Origin: Aestuariivirga sp.
GTDB taxonomy: Bacteria > Pseudomonadota > Alphaproteobacteria > Rhizobiales > Aestuariivirgaceae
Length of the DNA stretch: 52,097 nt
Direction: 5' to 3'
Assembly (NCBI GenBank): GCA_030680855.1
Contig: JAUXUN010000075.1
Span: 1-52,097 of the forward strand
Shown: piece after piece, positions 44,306 to 52,097 of the stretch
Layout: every line of letters begins with the position of its first letter
How positions within the stretch are numbered: position 1 is the first letter of the stretch
Position numbers and translations under genes: made by a program
Notes under the pieces: model-generated
Database searches by the model: none
The model's input: the letters and a program-made list of their open reading frames with translations, nothing else
Told to the model about the DNA's origin: nothing

Positions 44306-45820
44306 ATGGCTGCCCCACCCCTCATTCGAGGCACGGACCTGAGCAAGGTCTATGGGACCTTAACAGCACTGAACAACACCAACTTCACACTTATGCCAAG
44401 TGAGGTGCGGGCTTTGATTGGCGCGAATGGTGCTGGCAAATCCACTCTCATCAAGATTCTGACCGGAGCCATCGCCCCCACTTCGGGCACCGTCGAAATT
44501 TCCGGCACTCCTGTGGCGCTGGGCGACCCAAGAGCCATGATCCGGAATGGCCTGGCCTGCATCTATCAACACGCAAATCTGGCACCGGATTTGTCGGTGC
44601 TCGACAATATCTTTCTTGGACGCCAGCCCACATCCCGGTTTGGGTTGGTGAATACCAAAGCTCAGCGCAGCGAAGCCCAAGCACTCATGGCACGCCATGG
44701 CATTGAAGTGGACGTTGACGTGCCTGTCGGCAACCTGCCAACGGTGAAGCAGAAGGAAGTGGAGATCCTCAAAGCCCTGGCGCTGAATGCACGGATCATT
44801 CTCATGGACGAGCCCACAGCCTGGCTCTCGGCATCGGAAGTCACCAAGCTGCATGAAACGGTTCGGGCCCTTAAGTCCACTGGTGTCGGCATAGTCTATA
44901 TCAGTCACGTGCTCGACGAGATTTTTGCCGTGTGCGACACGCTAACAATCCTGCGTGATGGCAAGGTTGTCGCTGAAACTGATGTAGCCAAAATCAACCG
45001 CCCCAGCGTGGTGGAACTCATGGTGGGCGAGAAACTCGCCCGCGATTCAGCGCAGGCCTCCTCGAAGAACCGTCATCCCCGGGGAACTGGCGAGATCGGT
45101 CTCAGTGTCCGGAACCTCACAAAGCATGGAGTCTACAGGGATATCAGCTTTGACCTTTACGCCGGGGAGATCCTTTGCATCACGGGTCTCATCGGCTCCA
45201 AGCGCACTGAACTCCTGCAAACCCTGTTTGGCACAGTAAAATCCGACAGCGGTACAGTTTCGGTCACAGGGGCGCCTGCAGTCTTCCGCAAGCCCTCCCA
45301 CGCCATGGCGCGCGGCATCGGCCTAGTGCCCGAAGACAGGCACCGCGACGGCCTCATGCTCGGCATGACAGTGACTGAAAATCTCGCTTTGGCCACACTG
45401 GCGAAATTCCTACATGGACTGTTTTTAAGCAGCAAGGGCATGGCAGAAGCTGCCAGGGCTTCAATTGCAGACCTATCCATTCGTCCACCTGACGGCCGGC
45501 ACGAAGTTGGCCTCCTGTCCGGGGGAAACCAGCAGAAAGTGCTGGTTGGTAAATGGCTCAACCTCGCACCCAAAGTGCTCATCCTTGATGAACCAACGGT
45601 GGGCGTTGATGTCGGTGCCAAGGCCGAAATCTACGGCATTCTCCGCCGGGAACGCGAACGCGGGAAAGCAATTCTGGTCGTCTCTTCCGACCTTGAAGAG
45701 GTGCTGACCATCGCCGACCGCATCGCAGTCATGGTGTCGGGAAGCTTGGTGGCGCTGCATGATGCCGGAGCAATTGGAAGCAAGGAACTCGTGCGGGAGA
45801 TTGGCGGGATTGCTGCATGA
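44306..45820 (+). CDS. CUT2 sugar ABC transporter ATP-binding protein, two-domain
   Basis: This 504-residue RbsA-type ATPase has N-domain Walker A GANGAGKST and Walker B IILMDEPTAWL. The N-domain signature region reads LPTVKQKEVEI. The C-domain has a degenerate P-loop (GLIGSKRTE), signature LSGGNQQK and intact Walker B VLILDEPTVGVD. The RbsA-family trademark PEDRHRDGL is present. One strong ATP site per half is the family norm. It overlaps the next permease by four bases. Confidence 0.92.
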   Translation: MAAPPLIRGTDLSKVYGTLTALNNTNFTLMPSEVRALIGANGAGKSTLIKILTGAIAPTSGTVEISGTPVALGDPRAMIRNGLACIYQHANLAPDLSVLDNIFLGRQPTSRFGLVNTKAQRSEAQALMARHGIEVDVDVPVGNLPTVKQKEVEILKALALNARIILMDEPTAWLSASEVTKLHETVRALKSTGVGIVYISHVLDEIFAVCDTLTILRDGKVVAETDVAKINRPSVVELMVGEKLARDSAQASSKNRHPRGTGEIGLSVRNLTKHGVYRDISFDLYAGEILCITGLIGSKRTELLQTLFGTVKSDSGTVSVTGAPAVFRKPSHAMARGIGLVPEDRHRDGLMLGMTVTENLALATLAKFLHGLFLSSKGMAEAARASIADLSIRPPDGRHEVGLLSGGNQQKVLVGKWLNLAPKVLILDEPTVGVDVGAKAEIYGILRRERERGKAILVVSSDLEEVLTIADRIAVMVSGSLVALHDAGAIGSKELVREIGGIAA

Positions 45821-46770
45821 ACGCTGATACCGCAAGCCGCGCCTCAAACGTTGAGCGGATAAAGGCGAATGCCCTGCCGCTGGCGATCCTTGTCATCATG
45901 GCCATATTTTCGTTGACCGAACCGGCCTTCCTCACGCCCGGTAATCTCGTCGGCATTGCACGCCAGGTGGCACTCATTGGCATCATGGCTGTTTGCACCA
46001 CCTTTGTGATCATGACTGGTGGCATTGACCTTTCGGTCGGACCGGTGCTGGCGATTGCCGGACTTGTCGCATATTTTGCACTGCAAGCCGATTTGCCCCT
46101 GGTCATGGTAATCTTCGCTGGGCTTTTTGCGGGCGCATTGGTGGGTTTCGTCAATGGCGCAATCATTGCATTGCTGCAATTGCCGCCCATCATTGTCACG
46201 CTTGCAACCTTAAGCATCACCCGGGGCGCCGCCCTCATCCTGGGTGGGCCAGAGCAGCATCTCATCCGGGATGAGCCTGCTTACAGTTTCATCGGAGCTG
46301 GCAACTTTCTTGGACTACCCTCCTCCATCTGGATCTTTGCTGTCGTCGCGGCTGCCATGATCATGGTCCAGCGGGCGACGCCTCTCGGCGTGCTTGTAGC
46401 AGCAATTGGCAACAATGAACGCGCAGCATATCTCAGTGGACACAGCACCTGGGCTACAAAAGTCCTGGTCTATACGATTTCCGGAACCGGAGCAGCGCTG
46501 GCCGGCATCATCCAATCGTCACAAGTGCACACGGCACTTGCGACCTATGGCCCCTTCGGTACAGAGCTGGACGTCATTGCTGCCGTAGTTCTCGGCGGAA
46601 CCAGCATCATGGGCGGCAATGGTTCCATAGCCCGCACCGTACTCGGCGTCTTCTTTCTGGGCGTCATTAGCAATGGCATGAACATCCTGAACGTGCCAAT
46701 CGACGTGCAACTCATCGCCAAAGGCACAATCATTGCCCTCGCCCTCGCCCTGGCTTCACGTCGCCAATAG
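45817..46770 (+). CDS. CUT2 sugar ABC transporter permease (1b)
   Basis: This 317-residue RbsC-like permease is a second, different channel subunit of the same importer. Marks are VIMTGGIDLSVGPVLAIAG, LPPIIVTLATLSITRGAA, GVLVAAIGNNERAAYLSG and VLGGTSIMGGNGS. Its last 41 bases overlap the 3' end of the convergent GntR gene. Two distinct permeases in one CUT2 operon suggest a heterodimeric channel. Confidence 0.9.
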   Translation: MNADTASRASNVERIKANALPLAILVIMAIFSLTEPAFLTPGNLVGIARQVALIGIMAVCTTFVIMTGGIDLSVGPVLAIAGLVAYFALQADLPLVMVIFAGLFAGALVGFVNGAIIALLQLPPIIVTLATLSITRGAALILGGPEQHLIRDEPAYSFIGAGNFLGLPSSIWIFAVVAAAMIMVQRATPLGVLVAAIGNNERAAYLSGHSTWATKVLVYTISGTGAALAGIIQSSQVHTALATYGPFGTELDVIAAVVLGGTSIMGGNGSIARTVLGVFFLGVISNGMNILNVPIDVQLIAKGTIIALALALASRRQ

Positions 46771-47668
46771 CGGCGACAGCATAGCCGGATGTCGAGCGCA
46801 ACAACGTCAACTTCGCGGACACAAGATGGGCGCGGCAAGCGTATTCGACAGTTGAGCTGTCTCTACCTACAAGTGCGTCGATGTAGGCTAGGTGCTCCTG
46901 GATCGCCACTTCGTTGCGCTGCCGTTCGTCGTGCTTGTTCCACTGATAGTGGTAGTGGAAGATAAGGGTTATCAAGTCGTAAAAGCTGGCAATGAACCGG
47001 TTTGGTATGGAGGAATTGATCAAATCGTGGAACCGGCTGTCGAGATCCGAGAAGTCGTGAAACCGGGTGTCTATATCCTTGAGCAGCGAGGTATGCTCCT
47101 TGCGCAGGCTTTCCAGACTGCGCCACAGCGGCGAATCTCCGGGCAAGGCAGCAAATGCCCTGGCCGACCGCAACTCGAACATTTCCCGAATCTCAAACAG
47201 CTCGACCGCAAATGCCGTCGTGAAGCCCTTGAACAGCCACCCGGCATTCGGCTTCTTTTCGATCAAGCCGAAATGCTGAAACCTGTTGAGAAATTCTCGA
47301 ATTACGGTAGTCGCCACGCCGAAGCGCCGCGCCAGATCCAGTTCATTGATGATGGTTCCCGGGACCAAATTGTCACGCAACATCCACTCCATGAACCTCC
47401 TTTCAACCTGGTCGGCAACCGAAATGGTCTGAGCCAGCGGATATTTCTTGAGCGCCTTGACCTTCGCCGTGACTGACCGTTCACGACCGGATCCTGAAAC
47501 CATCTTCTGCTGAGTTAGTGCTGACAGCACTTTCCGCACCGTCGTCCGGCTCACACCCAGTTGCTCGCTGAGTTCGTTCTCGGACGGCAATGCACCTCCG
47601 CTGCCAATGCCCACCACAATGTCCCGCGCATCGTTGAACGCCCGCTTGAACACGCTGTCCGTTTTCAT
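46730..47668 (-). CDS. GntR-family regulator with two winged-helix domains and FCD-like ligand domain
   Basis: This 312-residue protein reads as three parts. The first winged helix (about 5-68) has LPSENELSEQLGVSRTTVRK. A second GntR-like winged helix (about 84-147) has INELDLARRFGVATTVIREF and the wing KKPNAGWLF. A C-terminal all-helical FCD-like domain (about 155-295) carries ELFEIREMFELRSARAFA. FadR-type GntR proteins normally have a single winged helix. ATG 47668 has GGAG seven bases upstream and is preferred over GTG 47680. It lies between two sugar importer operons, is divergent from the second, and probably regulates one or both. Confidence 0.8.
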   Translation of the reverse strand: MKTDSVFKRAFNDARDIVVGIGSGGALPSENELSEQLGVSRTTVRKVLSALTQQKMVSGSGRERSVTAKVKALKKYPLAQTISVADQVERRFMEWMLRDNLVPGTIINELDLARRFGVATTVIREFLNRFQHFGLIEKKPNAGWLFKGFTTAFAVELFEIREMFELRSARAFAALPGDSPLWRSLESLRKEHTSLLKDIDTRFHDFSDLDSRFHDLINSSIPNRFIASFYDLITLIFHYHYQWNKHDERQRNEVAIQEHLAYIDALVGRDSSTVEYACRAHLVSAKLTLLRSTSGYAVAAIGDVKPGRGRGQ

Positions 47669-47768
47669 TTCACGCTCCACAACTGTATTTTAATGTATAA
47701 AAAACACATTGACTTCATTGGCGTTTAGCTTTTTCAACATAATATACAGAACTTATGAAATATGACCA
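47669..47768. promoter_or_regulatory. GntR/permease divergent control region
   Basis: AT-rich gap. CTGTATTTTAATGTATA (47683-47699) and ACATAATATACAG (47737-47749) are near-inverted copies flanking a possible plus-strand promoter (TTGGCG 47718-47723, TAATAT 47740-47745). AATGT/ACATT adds a smaller repeat. These are probable operators of the adjacent GntR protein. Confidence 0.4.
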
Positions 47769-48818
47769 ATGGCCATTAAACCGATGCCGGATGCAACACT
47801 CCGGGACAGCTTCAGAGAAAGCGTGATCGCCCGGGCTTCGGTCTTGCCATGGGTATTGCGGCTGCTGAACATCGGCCCCATCCTCATTCTCATATTGCTC
47901 GCAATAGTTGTGAGCATTTTGACACCTAACTTCCTGAAGCCGATAAACCTCGGGAATATCCTCGCGCAAATTGCGGTCATTGCAACCGTCGCCATTGGCC
48001 AGCACGTCGTTATCCTCACTCGTGGCATTGACTTATCTGTTGGCTCCAACCTCGCGCTTGCAACCGTCATGGGAGGCCTGGTCTTCAGGATGACTGACTC
48101 GAGCACCGCCGTAATGCTCGCGATGCTCCTGTCCGGCACAGCAATTGGCGCAGTCAACGGGCTAGTCTACGTTTTCGGCCGGCTGCCGCACCCGTTCATC
48201 ATCACCCTCGCAACTCTCAGCATATGCCGCGGGCTGGCGCTTGAATTTTCAGTCGGCCACACGACGATGCGCGGAATGCCGGATGCAATCGCTGCACTTG
48301 GAGGATATTCCTATTTTGGCATACCCAATTCCTTTTTTGTGGTGTTGGCAGTCGTGCTCGTGGCGGCGGTCTTTACCCGGTACATGGTATGGGGCCGATG
48401 GCTCTACGCCGTTGGCGGCGACCCACAGGCCGCACGAGGTATGGGTATTCCCGTCAGAGGTGTCCTGGTTTCGGCCTATGTTATCTCGGGCCTGTGTGCC
48501 GGGATCGGGGCGATCCTGTTGTCGGGCCGCACTGGAGCAAGTTCACCACTCTATGGTGACCTGCTTGAACTCGACACCATTGCTGCCGTCATCATCGGAG
48601 GTGCAAGTTTTTTGGGCGGTCGTGGCCACATCGGGCACGCCTTGGTGGGTGCGCTGATGATCGGCGTGATCCGCAACGCACTCAACCTGCTCAACGTGGA
48701 TGTCTTCTTCCAGATGATCGCTATTGGCGTCATCATTGTCGTCGCAGTTGAAGCAGATGTTCTGCGCAACCGGCTGGAAGCGCAGGCGCGGGCTTTGCAG
48801 TCAACGAGGCTCCAATGA
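47769..48818 (+). CDS. CUT2 sugar ABC transporter permease (2, FrcC-like)
   Basis: This 349-residue RbsC/FrcC-like permease has IGQHVVILTRGIDLSVGSNL, LPHPFIITLATLSICRGLA, the loop GRWLYAVGGDPQAARGMGI and IGGASFLGGRG. ATG 47769 lacks a visible ribosome site (ATG 47784 is an alternative), so translation may start on a short leader. It opens the second sugar-importer operon and overlaps the ATPase gene by four bases. Confidence 0.88.
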   Translation: MAIKPMPDATLRDSFRESVIARASVLPWVLRLLNIGPILILILLAIVVSILTPNFLKPINLGNILAQIAVIATVAIGQHVVILTRGIDLSVGSNLALATVMGGLVFRMTDSSTAVMLAMLLSGTAIGAVNGLVYVFGRLPHPFIITLATLSICRGLALEFSVGHTTMRGMPDAIAALGGYSYFGIPNSFFVVLAVVLVAAVFTRYMVWGRWLYAVGGDPQAARGMGIPVRGVLVSAYVISGLCAGIGAILLSGRTGASSPLYGDLLELDTIAAVIIGGASFLGGRGHIGHALVGALMIGVIRNALNLLNVDVFFQMIAIGVIIVVAVEADVLRNRLEAQARALQSTRLQ

Positions 48819-49579
48819 AGAAGCCTAGCGCCGCGCCCGTCCTTTCTGTGCACCGTGCCCAAAAGCGTTTCGGCGCAATCGAGGCGCTCAAGGATGTTTC
48901 GCTTGAGATATTCAAGGGCGAAGTGCTTGCCTTGCTGGGCGACAATGGCGCTGGAAAATCAACACTCGTCAAATGCATCAGCGGGCTGCACGCGCTTGAT
49001 GGTGGGGAAATCACCATAGACGGCAAACGCGCTGCATTGAGCTCACCTGCCGCGGCGAGGCGGGCAGGTATTGAAACCGTCTACCAGGACCTCGCGCTTT
49101 TCGACAATCTGACACCTGCGCAGAATTTCTACTGCGGCCGTGAAATCGCCTATCCAAGCTGGCTGCCGCAGGCGCTGCGCTTTCTCGACCGGCAGACCAT
49201 GGACCGCGAAGCAGCAGCAGTAATTGAACGGCTCAAGGTGAAGTTGCCGAAGTTCGATGCCCCAGTGGCACTCATGTCCGGTGGACAACGCCAGGCCATT
49301 GCCGTCGCGAGAGCCACTGTCTTTGCGCGCAAGGTGGTCATCCTCGATGAACCGACCGCAGCGCTTGGCGTCCGCGAATCGCGGAAGGTCCTTGACCTGA
49401 TCCTTCAACTGAAAGCTGAAGGTAACGCCGTCATTCTGATCACGCACAACATGGAACAAGTCGTCGAACTGGCCGACCGGGCTATTGTTCTGCGCCAGGG
49501 GCGCAAGGTTGGCGAACTCAAACCTAGCCGCAGCAACCAGCAGAAGCTCGTTTCAATGATTGTTGGCGCTGAGGCCTGA
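48815..49579 (+). CDS. CUT2 sugar ABC transporter ATP-binding protein, single-domain (FrcA-like)
   Basis: This 254-residue single-domain ATPase has Walker A GDNGAGKST, the Q-loop in ETVYQDLALFDNLT, signature MSGGQRQA, Walker B VVILDEPTAALGV and switch His in ITHNMEQV. Most CUT2 ATPases are double-domain; the short type is known from the fructose system FrcBCA. The D-loop Asp position reads ALGV instead of the usual ALD-V. It is followed by the receptor gene after 80 bases. Confidence 0.9.
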   Translation: MKKPSAAPVLSVHRAQKRFGAIEALKDVSLEIFKGEVLALLGDNGAGKSTLVKCISGLHALDGGEITIDGKRAALSSPAAARRAGIETVYQDLALFDNLTPAQNFYCGREIAYPSWLPQALRFLDRQTMDREAAAVIERLKVKLPKFDAPVALMSGGQRQAIAVARATVFARKVVILDEPTAALGVRESRKVLDLILQLKAEGNAVILITHNMEQVVELADRAIVLRQGRKVGELKPSRSNQQKLVSMIVGAEA

Positions 49580-49659
49580 TGGAATTCGTTGTCCAATCCT
49601 GGGTGACGAAACTGGATCGGTTCGCATAGGACCGATCAACAACGAAGAAAGGTGAGGAA

Positions 49660-50577
49660 ATGAAACTAGCAAAACTCTTAGGAGGGCTGACCATCCTTGC
49701 ATTGACAGCCAGTCCTGCCTTGGCAGAGGACAAGATCAAGATCGGGTTCATTACCAAGTTCCCCGTTCCCTTCTTTGCCACGATGGAAGACGCAGCCAAG
49801 GCCTACGCTGCCGCGCACCCGGAAGTCGAGATCACTTTTGGGCAGGGCAAGTCGGCCACAGACATTGAAGGCCAGATTGCACTCATTGAATCGATGGTGA
49901 CCCAAGGTGTCAAAGGCATTGCCTTAACTCCAGTCGACCCGACGGTTGCCGCCGCCTTGGACAAGGCGGTCGCAGCAGGGGTAAAGGTCGTTCTTATGGA
50001 CAACAACATTCCAGATTGGAACGGACGTACTGCCCTTGCTACCACTGACAACTATGCCGCCGGCAAGATTGCAGGCGAGTACCTCAAGACGAAATTGAAG
50101 GACGGCGACACGCTTGGCATTCTTGAGGGCGTTCCAGGCGTGCCGGCGCTTGATGATCGCGTGAACGGAATGCTCGAAGGGCTCAAAGGTGTCGATGTCA
50201 AAATTGTCGGCAAAGGCACTACAAAATGCACGGAGGAACTGGGTATCAGTGTTGCAGAGGACTTGCTGACGTCCAATGCCCACCTGAAGTCCATCTATGC
50301 GGCCTGCGGTCCGCCAGCAGCCGGCGCAGCCCAAGCAATCAAGAATGCCGGTATCTCGCCAGACGACATCGTCCTGGTTGGGTTTGACTTCTGCTGCGGC
50401 GAAAAGGAAGCTCTTGAGTCCGGGATTGAAGACGCCACGGTTGCCCAGTTTCCAACCAAGATGTCAGAGCTCGGCGTTGATGCCCTGGTCAAAGCCATCA
50501 AGGGCGAGAAGGTTGAATCGCTCATTGATTCCGGCGCGGCCCTTGTCACCAAGGAAAATATGGCAGAATTCAACTGA
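49660..50577 (+). CDS. CUT2 sugar ABC transporter substrate-binding protein (2)
   Basis: This 305-residue ribose/fructose-type receptor has a classical Sec signal (LLGGLTILALTASPALA, cleavage near residue 22), unlike the twin-arginine-like signals of the other four receptors in the window. The ribosome site is AAAGGTGAGG. Fold marks are FFATMEDAAKAYAA, GKSATDIEGQIALIESMVTQ and VLMDNNIP. The mature protein has four Cys (KCTEE, AACGPP, FCCGE), which could form disulfides in the periplasm. Ligand unknown. Confidence 0.9.
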   Translation: MKLAKLLGGLTILALTASPALAEDKIKIGFITKFPVPFFATMEDAAKAYAAAHPEVEITFGQGKSATDIEGQIALIESMVTQGVKGIALTPVDPTVAAALDKAVAAGVKVVLMDNNIPDWNGRTALATTDNYAAGKIAGEYLKTKLKDGDTLGILEGVPGVPALDDRVNGMLEGLKGVDVKIVGKGTTKCTEELGISVAEDLLTSNAHLKSIYAACGPPAAGAAQAIKNAGISPDDIVLVGFDFCCGEKEALESGIEDATVAQFPTKMSELGVDALVKAIKGEKVESLIDSGAALVTKENMAEFN

Positions 50578-50654
50578 CGCTATAAGAAGAACGGTGGAAT
50601 CGGACTATTCACCGGTTCCACCACTTGATTTCCTTACAGAGGCAGGTCACCTTC

Positions 50655-51674
50655 GTGAATCACATTGATGCTCTTGTCTGCACTTCTCCCGGCCAGCTGC
50701 GGATAGAACAGCGGCCCACCCCACGGTTGCAACCGGGTCAGGCGCTGGTGAAGCCGCGGCGTATCGGCATCTGTGGCACGGACTATCACATCCTTGAGGG
50801 TAAACACCCATTCTTGCAGTATCCCCGCGTGATGGGCCATGAACTGGCTGTTGAGGTTGTTAATGCACCCTCTGGCTCCGGCTTTTCACCTGGCGACATG
50901 TGCGTGGTCAATCCCTATATTTCCTGCGGAATCTGCCATGCTTGCAGCAAGGGAAAACCCAATTGCTGCGTCAAGATCTCGGTGCTCGGAGTACACCAGG
51001 ATGGCGGCATGCAGCAGCTCATCGCCATGCCGACTGGAAATCTCATAAAGTCGGATGGCCTGACGGCTGACGAATGCGCCACAGTTGAGTTTCTTGCAAT
51101 TGGCGCCCACGCGGTGAGGCGTGGAATGGTGGCGAAGGAAGACCGGGTGGCAGTTGTTGGTGCAGGCCCCATCGGCCTGGGTGTTGCGCTTTTCGCCAGC
51201 CTTTCAGGAGCCAAGGTTGCCGTACTTGACCGAGATCCTGAGCGTGTTTCAGCGGCCAAATCCATCACGGGTGCAGAGCCGATTGTAACCGATGACGGCT
51301 ATCAGAAGAAGGCGGCACGTTTCACCAGTGACTGTGGATTCGACGTAGTGTTCGATGCCACGGGCAGTGCGACGGCCATGCAGGCAGGCTTCGATCTGGT
51401 CGCCCATGGCGGACGCTATGTGCTTGTCAGCGTCGTGAAGGACAACATCATGTTTGCCGATCCGGATTTCCACCGCAAGGAAATGACGCTGTTCGGCAGC
51501 CGTAACGCAACGTCGCAGGACTTCGAACTTGTGATGGCCGCAATCCGCGACCGCAAGGTCCCCATCGACAAGATCATTACCCACCGCACGAGCCTTTTGG
51601 AAGCTGTGAACAAGATGCCGCAATGGGCGCAGCAGAAGTCCGGCCTGATTAAGGCGCTGGTTGAAATTGACTGA
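50655..51674 (+). CDS. Zinc-dependent alcohol dehydrogenase family, L-galactonate/L-idonate dehydrogenase-like
   Basis: This 339-residue medium-chain dehydrogenase starts at GTG 50655 with AGAGGCAGG upstream. Catalytic zinc residues are C40 (GICGTDYH) and H62-E63 (MGHE). The structural zinc cysteines are C91, C94, C97 and C105. The NAD motif is VVGAGPIGLGVAL. ISVLGVHQDGG, HAVRRG, DPDFHRKEMTLFGSRNAT and the overall length match E. coli LgoD and RspB as I remember them. Expected reaction: NAD-linked oxidation of an aldonate (L-galactonate to D-tagaturonate) or a polyol. The importer upstream probably brings in its substrate. Confidence 0.82.
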   Translation: MNHIDALVCTSPGQLRIEQRPTPRLQPGQALVKPRRIGICGTDYHILEGKHPFLQYPRVMGHELAVEVVNAPSGSGFSPGDMCVVNPYISCGICHACSKGKPNCCVKISVLGVHQDGGMQQLIAMPTGNLIKSDGLTADECATVEFLAIGAHAVRRGMVAKEDRVAVVGAGPIGLGVALFASLSGAKVAVLDRDPERVSAAKSITGAEPIVTDDGYQKKAARFTSDCGFDVVFDATGSATAMQAGFDLVAHGGRYVLVSVVKDNIMFADPDFHRKEMTLFGSRNATSQDFELVMAAIRDRKVPIDKIITHRTSLLEAVNKMPQWAQQKSGLIKALVEID

Positions 51675-51684
51675 GCGACCCACG

Positions 51685-52097
51685 GTGCAGAAACTTTCCA
51701 ACGCAACTGCCGCCCAGCTGCTTCCGTATGACAGGGCGAGCGTGACTGCGGGGATTGTACATCTTGGCATCGGGGCCTTTTGCCGGGCCCATGTGCTGGA
51801 GTACGTGCACAACCTGCTTGCACGTGATCCAAGCTGGGGTGTCATTGGCGCTTCGCTCAAACGGCCCGACACCCGCAACGCTCTTGCTCCGCAAGACTTT
51901 CTTTACACGCTGCTTGTGCGAAGCGCCGGCAAAACTTCACCAAGGATGATCGGAAGCCTGCTCGATGTTCTTGATGCGACAACACAGAGGGATCAGTTGA
52001 TCGAAACAATGGCTGATCCCAAGATCCGTATTGTTTCCCTGACTATCACGGAGAAAGGCTATTGCCACGATCCCGCTACTGGCGAACTTGATGCCCG
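51685..52097 (+). CDS. Mannitol dehydrogenase family protein (tagaturonate/fructuronate reductase-like), 3' end outside window
   Basis: 137 codons are open to the right edge from GTG 51685; TTG 51667, inside the previous gene, is an alternative start. The N-terminal Rossmann region reads SVTAGIVHLGIGAFCRAH, followed by DFLYTLLVRS and VSLTITEKGYC, all characteristic of the polyol/hexuronate dehydrogenase family (UxuB, UxaB, MtlD). Positioned after an LgoD-like enzyme, reduction of tagaturonate or fructuronate to an aldonate is a natural next step. The catalytic Lys motif lies beyond the window. Confidence 0.82.
   Translation, partial: MQKLSNATAAQLLPYDRASVTAGIVHLGIGAFCRAHVLEYVHNLLARDPSWGVIGASLKRPDTRNALAPQDFLYTLLVRSAGKTSPRMIGSLLDVLDATTQRDQLIETMADPKIRIVSLTITEKGYCHDPATGELDA

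Overview
The window looks like chromosomal DNA from a GC-rich alphaproteobacterium of the Rhizobiales/Hyphomicrobiales type. The evidence is a set of erythritol-pathway genes typical of that order, several small conserved proteins I recall from rhizobia, an alphaproteobacterial initiator tRNA, and a very high density of ABC importers. I count six ABC uptake systems in 52 kb. No phage, plasmid, insertion-sequence or CRISPR signature was found. Assignments rest on motif reading and remembered family sequences, not on searches.

Layout. (1) 1-6675: the end of a hypothetical gene, then an operon for a BMP-family (nucleoside/nucleobase) ABC importer ending in a cytosine-deaminase-type enzyme. (2) 6679-22741: a divergent four-carbon polyol region. 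The minus arm encodes EryC, EryH, EryI, a ribulokinase-type FGGY kinase and a HAD phosphatase. The plus arm encodes the regulator EryD, a CUT1 ABC importer with two unequal ATPases, erythritol kinase EryA, a 2-hydroxyacid dehydrogenase, EryB and a class II aldolase. Together EryA, EryB, EryC, EryH and EryI would take erythritol to D-erythrose 4-phosphate. (3) 23169-27329: housekeeping and stress genes (PAS-GGDEF cyclase, cold-shock protein, small conserved proteins, amidotransferase, SDR) and tRNA-fMet. (4) 27330-29360: a decayed, AT-richer stretch with gene remnants, a TorF-like porin and a broken phosphatase/nuclease-family gene.

(5) 29361-41039: the most unusual region. A divergent pair of transcription units carries an MttB-family methyltransferase and a trimethylamine-dehydrogenase-like iron-sulfur flavoprotein on one side. 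On the other side are a CocE-type serine hydrolase, a complete dipeptide-type ABC importer and a BetI-like TetR regulator. The flavoprotein keeps the catalytic Tyr/His/Asp but has lost the cysteine that binds FMN covalently and two of the three aromatic cage residues. I infer a pathway that imports an amide- or ester-linked N-methylated compound, hydrolyses it and N-demethylates the product.

(6) 41040-42187: about 1.1 kb without a gene but with palindromes and repeated TGCACAC. (7) 42188-52097: two CUT2 sugar importers, a GntR regulator with two winged-helix domains, an LgoD/RspB-like zinc dehydrogenase and the start of a mannitol-dehydrogenase-family (tagaturonate/fructuronate reductase-like) enzyme, suggesting aldonate/hexuronate or polyol use.
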